10,604 nt of DNA from Acidobacteriaceae bacterium (lineage in GTDB: Bacteria > Acidobacteriota > Terriglobia > Terriglobales > Acidobacteriaceae), in NCBI GenBank assembly GCA_003154055.1, contig PMCH01000213.1, positions 1 through 10,604 on the forward strand. The letters are read 5' to 3'. The position numbers were made by a program, and so were the translations under genes. Shown here piece after piece: positions 1 to 6,136 of this stretch; the stretch's first letter is position 1; each line of letters begins with the position of its first letter. The notes below the pieces were generated by a model. The model was not told the origin of the DNA. It searched no databases and worked only from the letters and a program-made list of their open reading frames with translations.

Positions 1-623
<623 letters not shown>

Positions 624-631
624 GATGGCTG

Positions 632-636
632 CTCCT
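632..636 (-). promoter_or_regulatory. Shine-Dalgarno sequence of recA
   Basis: On the minus strand AGGAG lies 8 bases before the recA ATG. It is worth recording because several other operon-leading genes here lack any such site. Confidence 0.7.
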
Positions 637-722
637 GAACCTGGAATTGCGGGTATGAATCCCCCGTAGCCTACACCCGCGGGCTGGAGTGAAAAGTGCG
701 GGCCGTCACATCAATTTTGGTC

Positions 723-731
723 AGTTTAGCA
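723..731 (-). promoter_or_regulatory. possible extended -10 element for recA
   Basis: On the minus strand TGCTAAACT reads as an extended -10 (TGn plus TAAACT, 4 of 6 matches to TATAAT). It would give a leader of about 90 bases before recA. No good -35 box stands at the right distance (TTGCTT is about 21 bases away), so this is only a candidate. Confidence 0.25.
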
Positions 732-780
732 CGAGGGGAATAAAAGGCGAAGCAAGAAGTTGGCGGGGATGGTTCGGCCA

Positions 781-866
781 AAACCTTTAACGACGGAGGA
801 CACAGAGGAACATGGGGGAGTCAGGGTTCCTCCGTGCGACCCGGTGTCCTCCGTGGTCAAGGGTTT
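781..866. repeat. palindromic dispersed repeat (CCACAGAGGACACAG family), two inverted copies
   Basis: Two arms, 781-803 and 844-866, are inverted copies of each other with about 20 of 23 positions matching. Both carry a core like ACGGAGGACAC. Single copies of the same family occur at 4734-4773 and 8006-8046. The element fills much of the recA-rsmI intergenic region, and a GTG in frame with rsmI (834) falls inside it. Its form suggests a non-autonomous, hairpin-forming interspersed repeat. Confidence 0.75.
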
Positions 867-871
867 GTTGC

Positions 872-877
872 TAGACT
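872..877 (+). promoter_or_regulatory. possible -10 box abutting the rsmI start
   Basis: TAGACT matches TATAAT at 4 of 6 positions and stands 7 bases before the rsmI ATG. No -35 box is evident. It is weak alone but fits the leaderless geometry seen at padR, yqeY and tyrS. Confidence 0.3.
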
Positions 878-884
878 CTTGAAT

Positions 885-1778
885 ATGCGGCCAGAAGCCC
901 AAACCGACACCTCCAACGGCCGTGGCACCCTGGGGCCGGGATCATCGCTCTACCTGGTCGCGACGCCCATCGGCAACCTCGAAGACATCACCCTGCGAGC
1001 CCTGCGCGTCCTGAAAGAAGTGGACCTGATCGCCTGCGAGGACACGCGCCAGACGCAAAAACTGCTCAGCCATTACGACATCAAGACGCGCACCGTCAGC
1101 TATCACGAGCACAACGAGATGACCAAGGCCGCCGAACTGGTGGTGGACCTCGAAAGCGGCGCCAAGATCGCGCTGGTCACCGACGCGGGCATGCCATGCA
1201 TCTCCGATCCGGGATTCCGCCTGATCGCGCTGGCTATCCGGCATCATGTGCCGGTGGTGCCGATTCCGGGAGCGTCAGCGTTCCTGGCGGCCCTGGTGGC
1301 CAGCGGCCTGCCCACGGACTCGTTCCGATTCAGCGGATTCCTGCCGGCGAAGTCCGGACAACGGCGGAAGCTGATCGAGAGCATACGTGAGTCTCCGCGG
1401 ACGCAGGTGTTCTACGAAGCGCCGCACCGGTTGCTGGAGACATTGGCGGATGTGGTCGAAGTTCTTGGAGAATCCCGCCACGTGGTGGTCGCTCGCGAGG
1501 TGACGAAGATTCACGAAGAGTTCCTGCGCGGGCGAGCAGGAGAAGTGCTGGAGCAACTGAAGGCGCGTGGAGATGTGAAGGGCGAAATCACGCTGCTGAT
1601 CGCGAAAGCCGAGAGCGGAGAGCTGACAGCTGAGAGCTCAAGCGTCACTGTTGCGCAACAGGTCCGCGAGATTATGGCCCAAGAAAAAGTTGACGAAAAA
1701 TCCGCGCTCAAGAAAGTCGCGAAAGAGCGCGGCATCGGAAAGAGCGAAGCTTACCGAGAGTGGCAGCGGGGCAAGTAA
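885..1778 (+). CDS. rsmI: 16S rRNA (cytidine-1402-2'-O)-methyltransferase RsmI
   Basis: RsmI methylates the 2'-O of C1402 in the decoding centre of 16S rRNA, using S-adenosylmethionine. From the ATG at 885 the protein has 297 residues, normal for the family. Motifs seen: LVATPIGNLEDIT (24-36), CEDTRQT (51-57), VTDAGMPCISDPG (98-110), PGASA (128-132), YEAPHR (177-182) and AREVTK (203-208). The usual small C-terminal helical domain spans about 255-295. A GTG at 834 would add 17 residues, but it lies inside a repeat and those residues do not resemble the family, so ATG 885 is preferred. No Shine-Dalgarno is seen. TAGACT at 872-877 could be a -10 box just upstream. Residues about 243-252 are encoded by a heptamer repeat. 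The gene converges on the CPBP gene with 7 bases between stops. Confidence 0.95.
   Translation: MRPEAQTDTSNGRGTLGPGSSLYLVATPIGNLEDITLRALRVLKEVDLIACEDTRQTQKLLSHYDIKTRTVSYHEHNEMTKAAELVVDLESGAKIALVTDAGMPCISDPGFRLIALAIRHHVPVVPIPGASAFLAALVASGLPTDSFRFSGFLPAKSGQRRKLIESIRESPRTQVFYEAPHRLLETLADVVEVLGESRHVVVAREVTKIHEEFLRGRAGEVLEQLKARGDVKGEITLLIAKAESGELTAESSSVTVAQQVREIMAQEKVDEKSALKKVAKERGIGKSEAYREWQRGK
1611..1638 (+). repeat. heptamer repeat inside rsmI (GAGAGCT-like, four units)
   Basis: Four consecutive 7-base units read GAGAGCG, GAGAGCT, GACAGCT and GAGAGCT. They encode the linker between the catalytic part of RsmI and its C-terminal helical domain. The length is 28 bases, so whole-unit gain or loss would shift the reading frame. 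Confidence 0.65.
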
Positions 1779-1785
1779 GGTGAAG

Positions 1786-2538
1786 CTAAATCCCCGGCAT
1801 CTTCCCGAAGAAGATCAGAACCATGTCGATCGTGTCGCAGACTCCGTGCGCGATGATCGGCACGGACAGATTCTTGCTGGTGCGCAGGTACATCAAGCCT
1901 AGCGCCAAACCGGCGAGGCCCTCTTCGATCCAGCCTGCCAGTCCCTGATATTCGTGCGCGAAGCCAAATACTGTGCTCACGATCACCAGGCTGACGACCC
2001 ATGCCGCGTGCGAGCGGCCAAATACATCCGCCACGCGGTTCATCAGGTAGCCGCGCCAGAACATCTCCTCGCCAAAGGCCGCCAGGGTCCAGGAAAGAAC
2101 GATGAACAGCAGAGTCATCTGGACGTTTCCGGTCAACGCGCGAAACAGTTCCAGGTCCGGCTGACGGCCGACTAGTTTGGCTAGGATCGGCTGCGTGACT
2201 AGGAGCTGAAGTGTCTCAAGTACCGTGCCCAGGACGACCCCGGTGGCAATCGTCACCGGCCACGAGCGATAGCGAGTGAGGCCGACGTCTCGCCAACGCA
2301 GCCCCCGCACGCGCAGCGAGATCCATGCCAGCAGAAGCAGTTCCGGAGTTTTCGAGATGGGAATCAGCTTGCGATAGTCGGCGTAGAAGATCAGGCCGAC
2401 GAGCAGGAATTCAACAAGCGCGAGCCACTTACTGTTGCGCCAGGTCTTACCGGACACTGCGGTTTCTGGCGGGCGAGTGGCGTTCGCGGTGGCACTTTCG
2501 ACGGCCAGAATCGTGTCGGCCCTGCCCGACCCGTTCAT
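1786..2538 (-). CDS. CPBP-family intramembrane metalloprotease (CAAX-protease/Abi type)
   Basis: This 250-residue protein has several hydrophobic segments (about 38-53, 65-76, 95-118, 140-156, 177-194 and 222-245). It carries the CPBP (Rce1-like) signature: a glutamate pair EEMFWR (E157, E158, R162), FGFAH with H195, and HGVCD with H231 and D235. These residues form the metal-binding active site within the membrane in characterised relatives. Bacterial members take part in bacteriocin self-immunity, signalling or protein maturation, and the substrate here cannot be told. The start ATG overlaps the stop of the upstream HAAS gene as ATGA, with GGGAGG about 9 bases before it, so translation is probably coupled. 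It is the last gene of the padR-HAAS-CPBP operon and is convergent with rsmI. The first 35 residues are polar and not conserved-looking. Confidence 0.9.
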   Translation of the reverse strand: MNGSGRADTILAVESATANATRPPETAVSGKTWRNSKWLALVEFLLVGLIFYADYRKLIPISKTPELLLLAWISLRVRGLRWRDVGLTRYRSWPVTIATGVVLGTVLETLQLLVTQPILAKLVGRQPDLELFRALTGNVQMTLLFIVLSWTLAAFGEEMFWRGYLMNRVADVFGRSHAAWVVSLVIVSTVFGFAHEYQGLAGWIEEGLAGLALGLMYLRTSKNLSVPIIAHGVCDTIDMVLIFFGKMPGI

Positions 2539-3170
2539 TGAGCAGTCCCTCCCAATCTCCTCCTCGCTTGGGTTTCACGGAACCGGCGAATGCACGACTG
2601 CGCAAAATAGGTGGTCAGCAGGATCGTTCCGCCACCCAGGGCGAAGCCAATCGGAATGAGCTTCCAGCCCAACAGTTCGTGGCCGCGCGGGATGGCACTG
2701 GTCATTCCGAGCACCAGAGAAAAGGTGTCCTGGTCGATCAACCAGAGACCGACCTTGGGATTAAATGGCTTTGCCAGGGCAGCGATGAAGAACGAAGCTC
2801 CGAAAGCGTAACCCGCCAGACAGACGATGAAGACCAAAACGCCTTTCACACTGAGCGTGGCCCAATGGTAGATGCCACGGAGAATCTTCCAGGGCAAGCG
2901 GGTGCGCTGCGCCCGGGCCAGCAGATTGTCCGTGACGTAGTTCGCGGCCAGCGCGGAAGGCGGCCCCAGCCGGCTCAGCGCCGTGTGAATACCAGCCTCG
3001 GTCATCACGCCGCCGCTGCCTGCGCTATCGCGGATGTGGCTGCGGATTTCTTCGACAATATCCGTGATCTGCTCTTCGGGCAGAGCGCGCAAGCGGGTGC
3101 GGAGTTCGGCAAGGTAGGCGTCCATGCTGCTTTGCGGAGAGTTAGCTTGCGGGGACATGAGCATAGGCAT
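2535..3170 (-). CDS. HAAS/DUF1700-type membrane protein, partner of PadR
   Basis: The protein has 211 residues from the ATG at 3170. The N-terminal part (about 16-82) has the HAAS pattern: YLAELRTRLRALPEEQ, then IVEEIRSHIRD, then an A..RLGPPSALAANYV segment. Two hydrophobic segments follow at about 106-133 and 170-192. HAAS domains are small helical signalling modules usually encoded next to PadR regulators, as here. The start is set by AGGAG 8 bases upstream and by a one-base TGATG overlap with the padR stop. Longer reading in the same frame back to 3320 overlaps padR and is rejected. The stop overlaps the CPBP start by four bases. A likely role is membrane-associated sensing that influences PadR or the CPBP protease, but that is inference from gene order. 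Confidence 0.8.
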   Translation of the reverse strand: MPMLMSPQANSPQSSMDAYLAELRTRLRALPEEQITDIVEEIRSHIRDSAGSGGVMTEAGIHTALSRLGPPSALAANYVTDNLLARAQRTRLPWKILRGIYHWATLSVKGVLVFIVCLAGYAFGASFFIAALAKPFNPKVGLWLIDQDTFSLVLGMTSAIPRGHELLGWKLIPIGFALGGGTILLTTYFAQSCIRRFRETQARRRLGGTAQ

Positions 3171-3547
3171 CAGCGGTTCTCCTTTCGGACTGGGGCGAGC
3201 AGGTGGTCGAGGCTGGCCGAAAACGTCTGCCAGAAGCGCGCCATCTCGACCACGCGGCGGCGTCCGGCGGCCGTCAGACGGTAGTACTTGCGCGGATGTC
3301 CGGCATCGGCCTCCACCCACTCCGAACTGAGCAGGCCTTCAGTTTTCAGACGGCTCAACAGCGGATAGACCGTCCCCTCAGGAACAATCAGCCCCGACCC
3401 TTCCGCCAGCCGGCGCATGATCTCCAGCCCATAAAGACGCTCCGACCAAAGCGCCGCCAGAATGGCTAGTTCGAGACATCCCTTGCGCAGCTGGACTTCC
3501 CACTTGTCAGCAGGCTCAGGCGGCGGAGGGAGAACTCGGACAGCCAT
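3170..3547 (-). CDS. PadR-family transcriptional regulator
   Basis: This 125-residue winged-helix protein is a typical short PadR (subfamily 2-like). QLRKGCLELAILAALWSERLYGLEI (19-43) is the first part of the winged helix. PEGTVYPLLSRLKTEGLL (56-73) holds the recognition helix, PRKYYRLTAAGR (85-96) the wing, and a C-terminal helix follows for dimerisation. PadR proteins are usually repressors that bind palindromes near their own promoters. A perfect 21-bp palindrome lies between the -35 and -10 boxes just upstream, so autorepression is likely. A TTG at 3574 would add nine residues but lies inside the palindrome. The ATG at 3547 is preferred because the N-terminus then begins just after the promoter. 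No Shine-Dalgarno is present and the transcript would be nearly leaderless. The first gene of a three-gene overlapping operon. Confidence 0.93.
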   Translation of the reverse strand: MAVRVLPPPPEPADKWEVQLRKGCLELAILAALWSERLYGLEIMRRLAEGSGLIVPEGTVYPLLSRLKTEGLLSSEWVEADAGHPRKYYRLTAAGRRRVVEMARFWQTFSASLDHLLAPVRKENR

Positions 3548-3555
3548 TGGCAGAC

Positions 3556-3584
3556 ACGATACCTTGCAGTGCAAGGTATGTCAA
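3556..3584 (-). promoter_or_regulatory. promoter of the padR-HAAS-CPBP operon
   Basis: On the minus strand the -35 box TTGACA (3579-3584) is a perfect consensus. After a 17-bp spacer (3562-3578) comes the -10 box TATCGT (3556-3561). Transcription should start near 3549, only one or two bases before the padR ATG (3547). Confidence 0.75.
3559..3579. promoter_or_regulatory. 21-bp palindromic operator, probable PadR binding site
   Basis: Perfect 10-bp arms, ATACCTTGCA and TGCAAGGTAT, flank one central base. The palindrome covers the whole promoter spacer and touches both the -35 and the -10 box, so a bound dimer would block RNA polymerase. Its position directly before a padR gene makes autoregulation the simplest reading. 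Binding itself is not shown. Confidence 0.75.
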
Positions 3585-3658
3585 CATGCATTTGCTAGGG
3601 GGTTCCAAAGATGGTTTTGGGGAGTTGGGGGGCGCGACTTCAGCTGTCCCTACCGGAG

Positions 3659-4237
3659 CTAGCGGAGAACGGCAGTTCCTCGCCCTGCGAAAAAGATGCA
3701 TCCCGGCAGATCCTCTTGCCAAGAGCCCTTTGCTTGCGGCACTAGAGAAGCCCACGCCAGAGGCAGTCGATCGCCTGCGAACATCTTCGACAGCAGCTTG
3801 TCAAGAAACGTCGAGAATTTAGGACCGTTACGGGTTATGGTCATAACCAGATTGATCCGCTTCCCCTGAGCTTTGAAATTCTTAATGTACCCTTCGGGTG
3901 GGTTGTCATTCCCGACCCACAACAGCTTGACGTTTGCGGCACAACAGGCTTCGATTATCTGTGTACCGGTCAGTGCTCGATGTTCAGCGTCGACGATGAT
4001 GCCGCTGGGCGGAACATTGCAGAATATGTGGACGACGTCGTATCGATGACCAATAGCTTGGGTCAACTCTCCAAGGGTGGAAAACTGCGCCGTTACTGTA
4101 GATGGGTAGAAGCGCTTGTATACCTCGGCATCAGTTTGGACTAGCTCGTCGAACTGAGCTCCTAAGCTACAGACGAGCACCTTCGACCCTAACACTTCGT
4201 CTGGAGGTCGTTTCACAAACCAATTCTTGATCCCCAT
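3659..4237 (-). CDS. unrecognised protein with weak CHAT/caspase-fold resemblance
   Basis: I do not recognise this 192-residue protein with confidence. No signal peptide or membrane segment is seen. The start ATG at 4237 has GGGAG about 10 bases upstream and lies 14 bases after the yqeY stop, so the two may be cotranscribed. The sequence alternates strands and helices. Residues 66-72 (YDVVHIF) with H70, LTGTQIIEA (89-97), VKLLWVGND (103-111) and FSTFLDKLLSKMFAGDRLPLAWASL (141-165) line up by eye with the histidine strand, the LT..I segment, the cysteine strand and the last helix of CHAT peptidase domains. The expected catalytic cysteine is absent, so any such domain is probably inactive. GC is about 48-52% in two 60-base samples against 62-70% in neighbours, suggesting recent acquisition. 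The last 20 residues look unstructured and may be repeat-derived. Confidence 0.6.
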   Translation of the reverse strand: MGIKNWFVKRPPDEVLGSKVLVCSLGAQFDELVQTDAEVYKRFYPSTVTAQFSTLGELTQAIGHRYDVVHIFCNVPPSGIIVDAEHRALTGTQIIEACCAANVKLLWVGNDNPPEGYIKNFKAQGKRINLVMTITRNGPKFSTFLDKLLSKMFAGDRLPLAWASLVPQAKGSWQEDLPGCIFFAGRGTAVLR

Positions 4238-4251
4238 AGCTGCGCATCTCC

Positions 4252-4713
4252 CTACTTCCCCGCCAACTCCTTCTTCACCGCCTCGCTGACCACCCTTCCA
4301 TCCACCCGCTTGCCGGCGGCGGCGAAGCGGGACATCGCGGCTTTCATCACCGTGCCCATGTCTTTCATGGCGGGGGCGGGGGACATCTCGGCGATGGCGG
4401 CACGGACTCCGGCTACGATTTCTTCTTCGCCGGCGGACTTGGGCAGGTAGGTTTCGATCAGCTTGATTTCGGCGGCTTCTTTGTCGGCCATCTCCTGGCG
4501 TCCGCCCTTGGTGAACTGTTCGACCGAGTCCTTGCGCTGCTTGATGAGGGTGGAGAGCACTTGCTGCGATTCCTTGTCGTCGAGCGGCGCCATCTTGTCG
4601 ATCTCTTTGTTCTTGAGCGCGGACTTGACCATGCGCAGAGTGGAGAGGCGCAGCTCTTCGCGCGCTTTCATGGCGGTGACGATGTCTTTCTGGATCTGGT
4701 CGATGAGGGGCAT
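4252..4713 (-). CDS. yqeY: GatB/YqeY domain protein
   Basis: This 153-residue stand-alone YqeY protein has the family's usual length. Characteristic stretches are LIDQIQKDIVTAMKAREELRLSTLRMVKSALKNKEID (3-39), LIKQRKDSVEQFTKGGRQEMADKEAAEI (56-83), IETYLPK (86-92) and the C-terminal MKDMGTVMKAAM...GKRVDGRVVSEAVKKEL. The domain resembles the tail of GatB, the tRNA-dependent amidotransferase subunit, and is thought to contact tRNA. The exact role of free YqeY is not well established. The ATG at 4713 has no Shine-Dalgarno, but a perfect TATAAT ends 6 bases before it, implying a leaderless mRNA. It is divergent from the aminotransferase and probably cotranscribed with the downstream unknown gene. 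Confidence 0.93.
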   Translation of the reverse strand: MPLIDQIQKDIVTAMKAREELRLSTLRMVKSALKNKEIDKMAPLDDKESQQVLSTLIKQRKDSVEQFTKGGRQEMADKEAAEIKLIETYLPKSAGEEEIVAGVRAAIAEMSPAPAMKDMGTVMKAAMSRFAAAGKRVDGRVVSEAVKKELAGK

Positions 4714-4719
4714 GGGAGG

Positions 4720-4725
4720 ATTATA
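4720..4725 (-). promoter_or_regulatory. consensus -10 box abutting the yqeY start
   Basis: On the minus strand TATAAT is followed by six bases and then the yqeY ATG, so transcription should begin at or next to the start codon. The region 16-17 bases further up (GTGGTT) is a poor -35 and belongs to the dispersed repeat at 4734-4773. Confidence 0.65.
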
Positions 4726-4733
4726 GAACCGTC

Positions 4734-4773
4734 AAACCCTTAACCACAGAGGACACAGGGGAACACGGGGGAA
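4734..4773 (+). repeat. dispersed repeat copy (CCACAGAGGACACAG family)
   Basis: Begins AAACCCTTAACCACAGAGG and continues GACACAGGGGAACACGGGGG. It closely matches the two arms at 781-866 and, less well, the copy at 8006-8046. It lies directly upstream of the yqeY -10 box. Confidence 0.75.
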
Positions 4774-4774
4774 A

Positions 4775-4905
4775 TCAAAAGGCAGAAGTCAAATTGCAGA
4801 AGTGAAACCAAGGGCTGCGAGCAACGCTTCGAACAAACTGGTTGCGCGCGGTGCGCAACTTGTAACTGTTTGATTCACTTCTTCAATTTGACTTCTGCCT
4901 TTTGA
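4775..4905. repeat. 32-bp inverted repeat built of heptamers
   Basis: Arms at 4775-4806 and 4874-4905 are inverted copies with one mismatch in 32 positions. Each arm reads as 7-base units (TCAAAAG, GCAGAAG, TCAAATT, then GCAGAAG or GAAGAAG, then TGAA...). The 67-base loop holds a smaller hairpin with arms GTTGCGC and GCGCAAC. The element occupies most of the yqeY-aminotransferase spacer, and its right end comes within 30 bases of the aminotransferase ATG. Confidence 0.8.
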
Positions 4906-4934
4906 CTTCGCTTTCCGATATTCTGATTGTTCCC

Positions 4935-6113
4935 ATGCTCAAGAAAAACAGACTCTTCACTCCCGGTCCGACCCCTCTCCTTCCTTCTGCGCAGGTGGCG
5001 ATGGCTTCCTACGGCGCGCACCATCGCACCGCCGATTTCCGCACGCTCTTTGCTCGAGTGCTGGCCGACTTGAAGGAGTTTGTTGGCACGCAGAACGAGG
5101 TGCTGGTGCTGTCGTCGTCGGGCACCGGGTTTATGGAGGCTTCGGTCTCGAACCTGACTTCGCCCGGAGACAAGGTGCTGGTGCTGACCGCCGGCAAGTT
5201 TGGCGAGCGCTGGATCTCGCTGGCCGAGGCGTTCGACTGCAATGTTGACGTGCTGAGCGCGCCCTACGGCAGCACTTTCTCGACCGAGGAAGTGAAAAAA
5301 CGCCTGACGCCCGACATCCGCTGCGCCTATGTGCAGGCGACGGAGAGTTCCACGGGCGCGCGGCATGATGTGGAGGCGATTGCGAAACTGGTCCGTGCGA
5401 TGCCCGACACGCTGCTAGTGGTCGATGCCATCACCGGCCTTGGCACAACGCATTTCGACGTGGACGGCTGGGGCCTCGACATGATTATTGGTGGCTCACA
5501 GAAGGCCCTGATGATCCCGCCCGGCCTCGCCTATGGCGCCATCAGCGAGCGCGCCTGGCAGCGGATGGAGACGACGAAGTCTCCGCGCTACTACTTCGAT
5601 CTGCGGAAAGAGAGAAAGTCAGCGGCCAAGGCCGAGACCGCCTACACTCCCGCCACCTCGTTGTTTGCGGGACTGGCCGCCGCGCTCGATTACGTCCGGC
5701 AGATGGGGGATGGCAACCTAGCGGCCGGGCGCAAGGCGCTGGTAGACAACGCTGAGATGTGTGCGGCGATGACCCGCGCCGGCGTGGAGGCGCTGGGGTT
5801 GAAGCTGTTTTCGCCGCGTGCTCCGGCGGCGGCCCTCACTGCGGTCGCTGCGCCCGCTGGCGCCGATTCGACGGCTATCTGCAAGCGCTTCCGTGATCAG
5901 TTTGGCGCGGTCGTCGCCAACGGGCAGGCCGAGATGAAAGGGCAACTGTTCAGGATCGCGCATATCGGGTACTACGACTATCTGGATACGGCGGGTGTGC
6001 TGGCGGCGCTGGAACAGGTGATCGCTGAGGTTACCGGCAAAGCGGTCGAGTTCGGATGCGCGGTTAAGGCGGCGCAGGAAGTGTACAAGCAGCGAGTAGC
6101 GAGTAGCGAGTAG
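4935..6113 (+). CDS. class V aminotransferase (alanine/serine-glyoxylate or -pyruvate type)
   Basis: A PLP-dependent fold-type I aminotransferase of 392 residues from the ATG at 4935. The family's FTPGPTPL (8-15) is followed by SSSGTGFMEA (60-69), which binds the PLP phosphate. LVVDAITGLG (161-170) contains the pyridine-nitrogen aspartate D164, GGSQKALMIPPGLA (186-199) contains the Schiff-base lysine K190, and QLFRIAHIG (337-345) contains the substrate-carboxylate arginine R340. Relatives transfer amino groups among alanine, serine, glyoxylate and pyruvate or act in serine synthesis. The donor and acceptor here are not decidable. A TTG at 4902 in the same frame lies inside an inverted repeat and is rejected. 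No clear Shine-Dalgarno is seen. The last residues (QRVASSE) and the stop codon come from a 7-bp tandem repeat. The gene is convergent with the S2P gene, with 23 bases between stops. Confidence 0.92.
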   Translation: MLKKNRLFTPGPTPLLPSAQVAMASYGAHHRTADFRTLFARVLADLKEFVGTQNEVLVLSSSGTGFMEASVSNLTSPGDKVLVLTAGKFGERWISLAEAFDCNVDVLSAPYGSTFSTEEVKKRLTPDIRCAYVQATESSTGARHDVEAIAKLVRAMPDTLLVVDAITGLGTTHFDVDGWGLDMIIGGSQKALMIPPGLAYGAISERAWQRMETTKSPRYYFDLRKERKSAAKAETAYTPATSLFAGLAAALDYVRQMGDGNLAAGRKALVDNAEMCAAMTRAGVEALGLKLFSPRAPAAALTAVAAPAGADSTAICKRFRDQFGAVVANGQAEMKGQLFRIAHIGYYDYLDTAGVLAALEQVIAEVTGKAVEFGCAVKAAQEVYKQRVASSE

Positions 6114-6117
6114 CGAG
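6091..6117 (+). repeat. 7-bp tandem repeat AGCGAGT, 3.9 copies
   Basis: Three full AGCGAGT units (6091-6097, 6098-6104, 6105-6111) and a partial fourth span the aminotransferase stop codon. Because the unit is not a multiple of three, copy-number change would move the frame. However, TAG recurs in the array, so only a few terminal residues would change. Confidence 0.85.
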
Positions 6118-6136
6118 CAAACGTCCCGCAACCGCG

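Noticed and set aside
624..780. LexA/SOS box upstream of recA
   Set aside because: I looked for CTGT-N8-ACAG, GAAC-N4-GTTC and GTTC-N7-GTTC patterns by eye and found none that was convincing.
834..884. Upstream GTG start for rsmI
   Set aside because: The extra 17 codons lie in the inverted dispersed repeat and do not resemble the RsmI N-terminus. ATG 885 fits better.
2325..3284. Long plus-strand frame (319 codons) across the CPBP and HAAS genes
   Set aside because: It is antisense to two well-supported genes, its translation is rich in Arg, Gln and Pro with no recognisable motif, and it starts and ends inside them.
3171..3320. N-terminal extension of the HAAS protein to 3320
   Set aside because: It lies wholly within padR in another frame. 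The AGGAG and TGATG junction favour the start at 3170.
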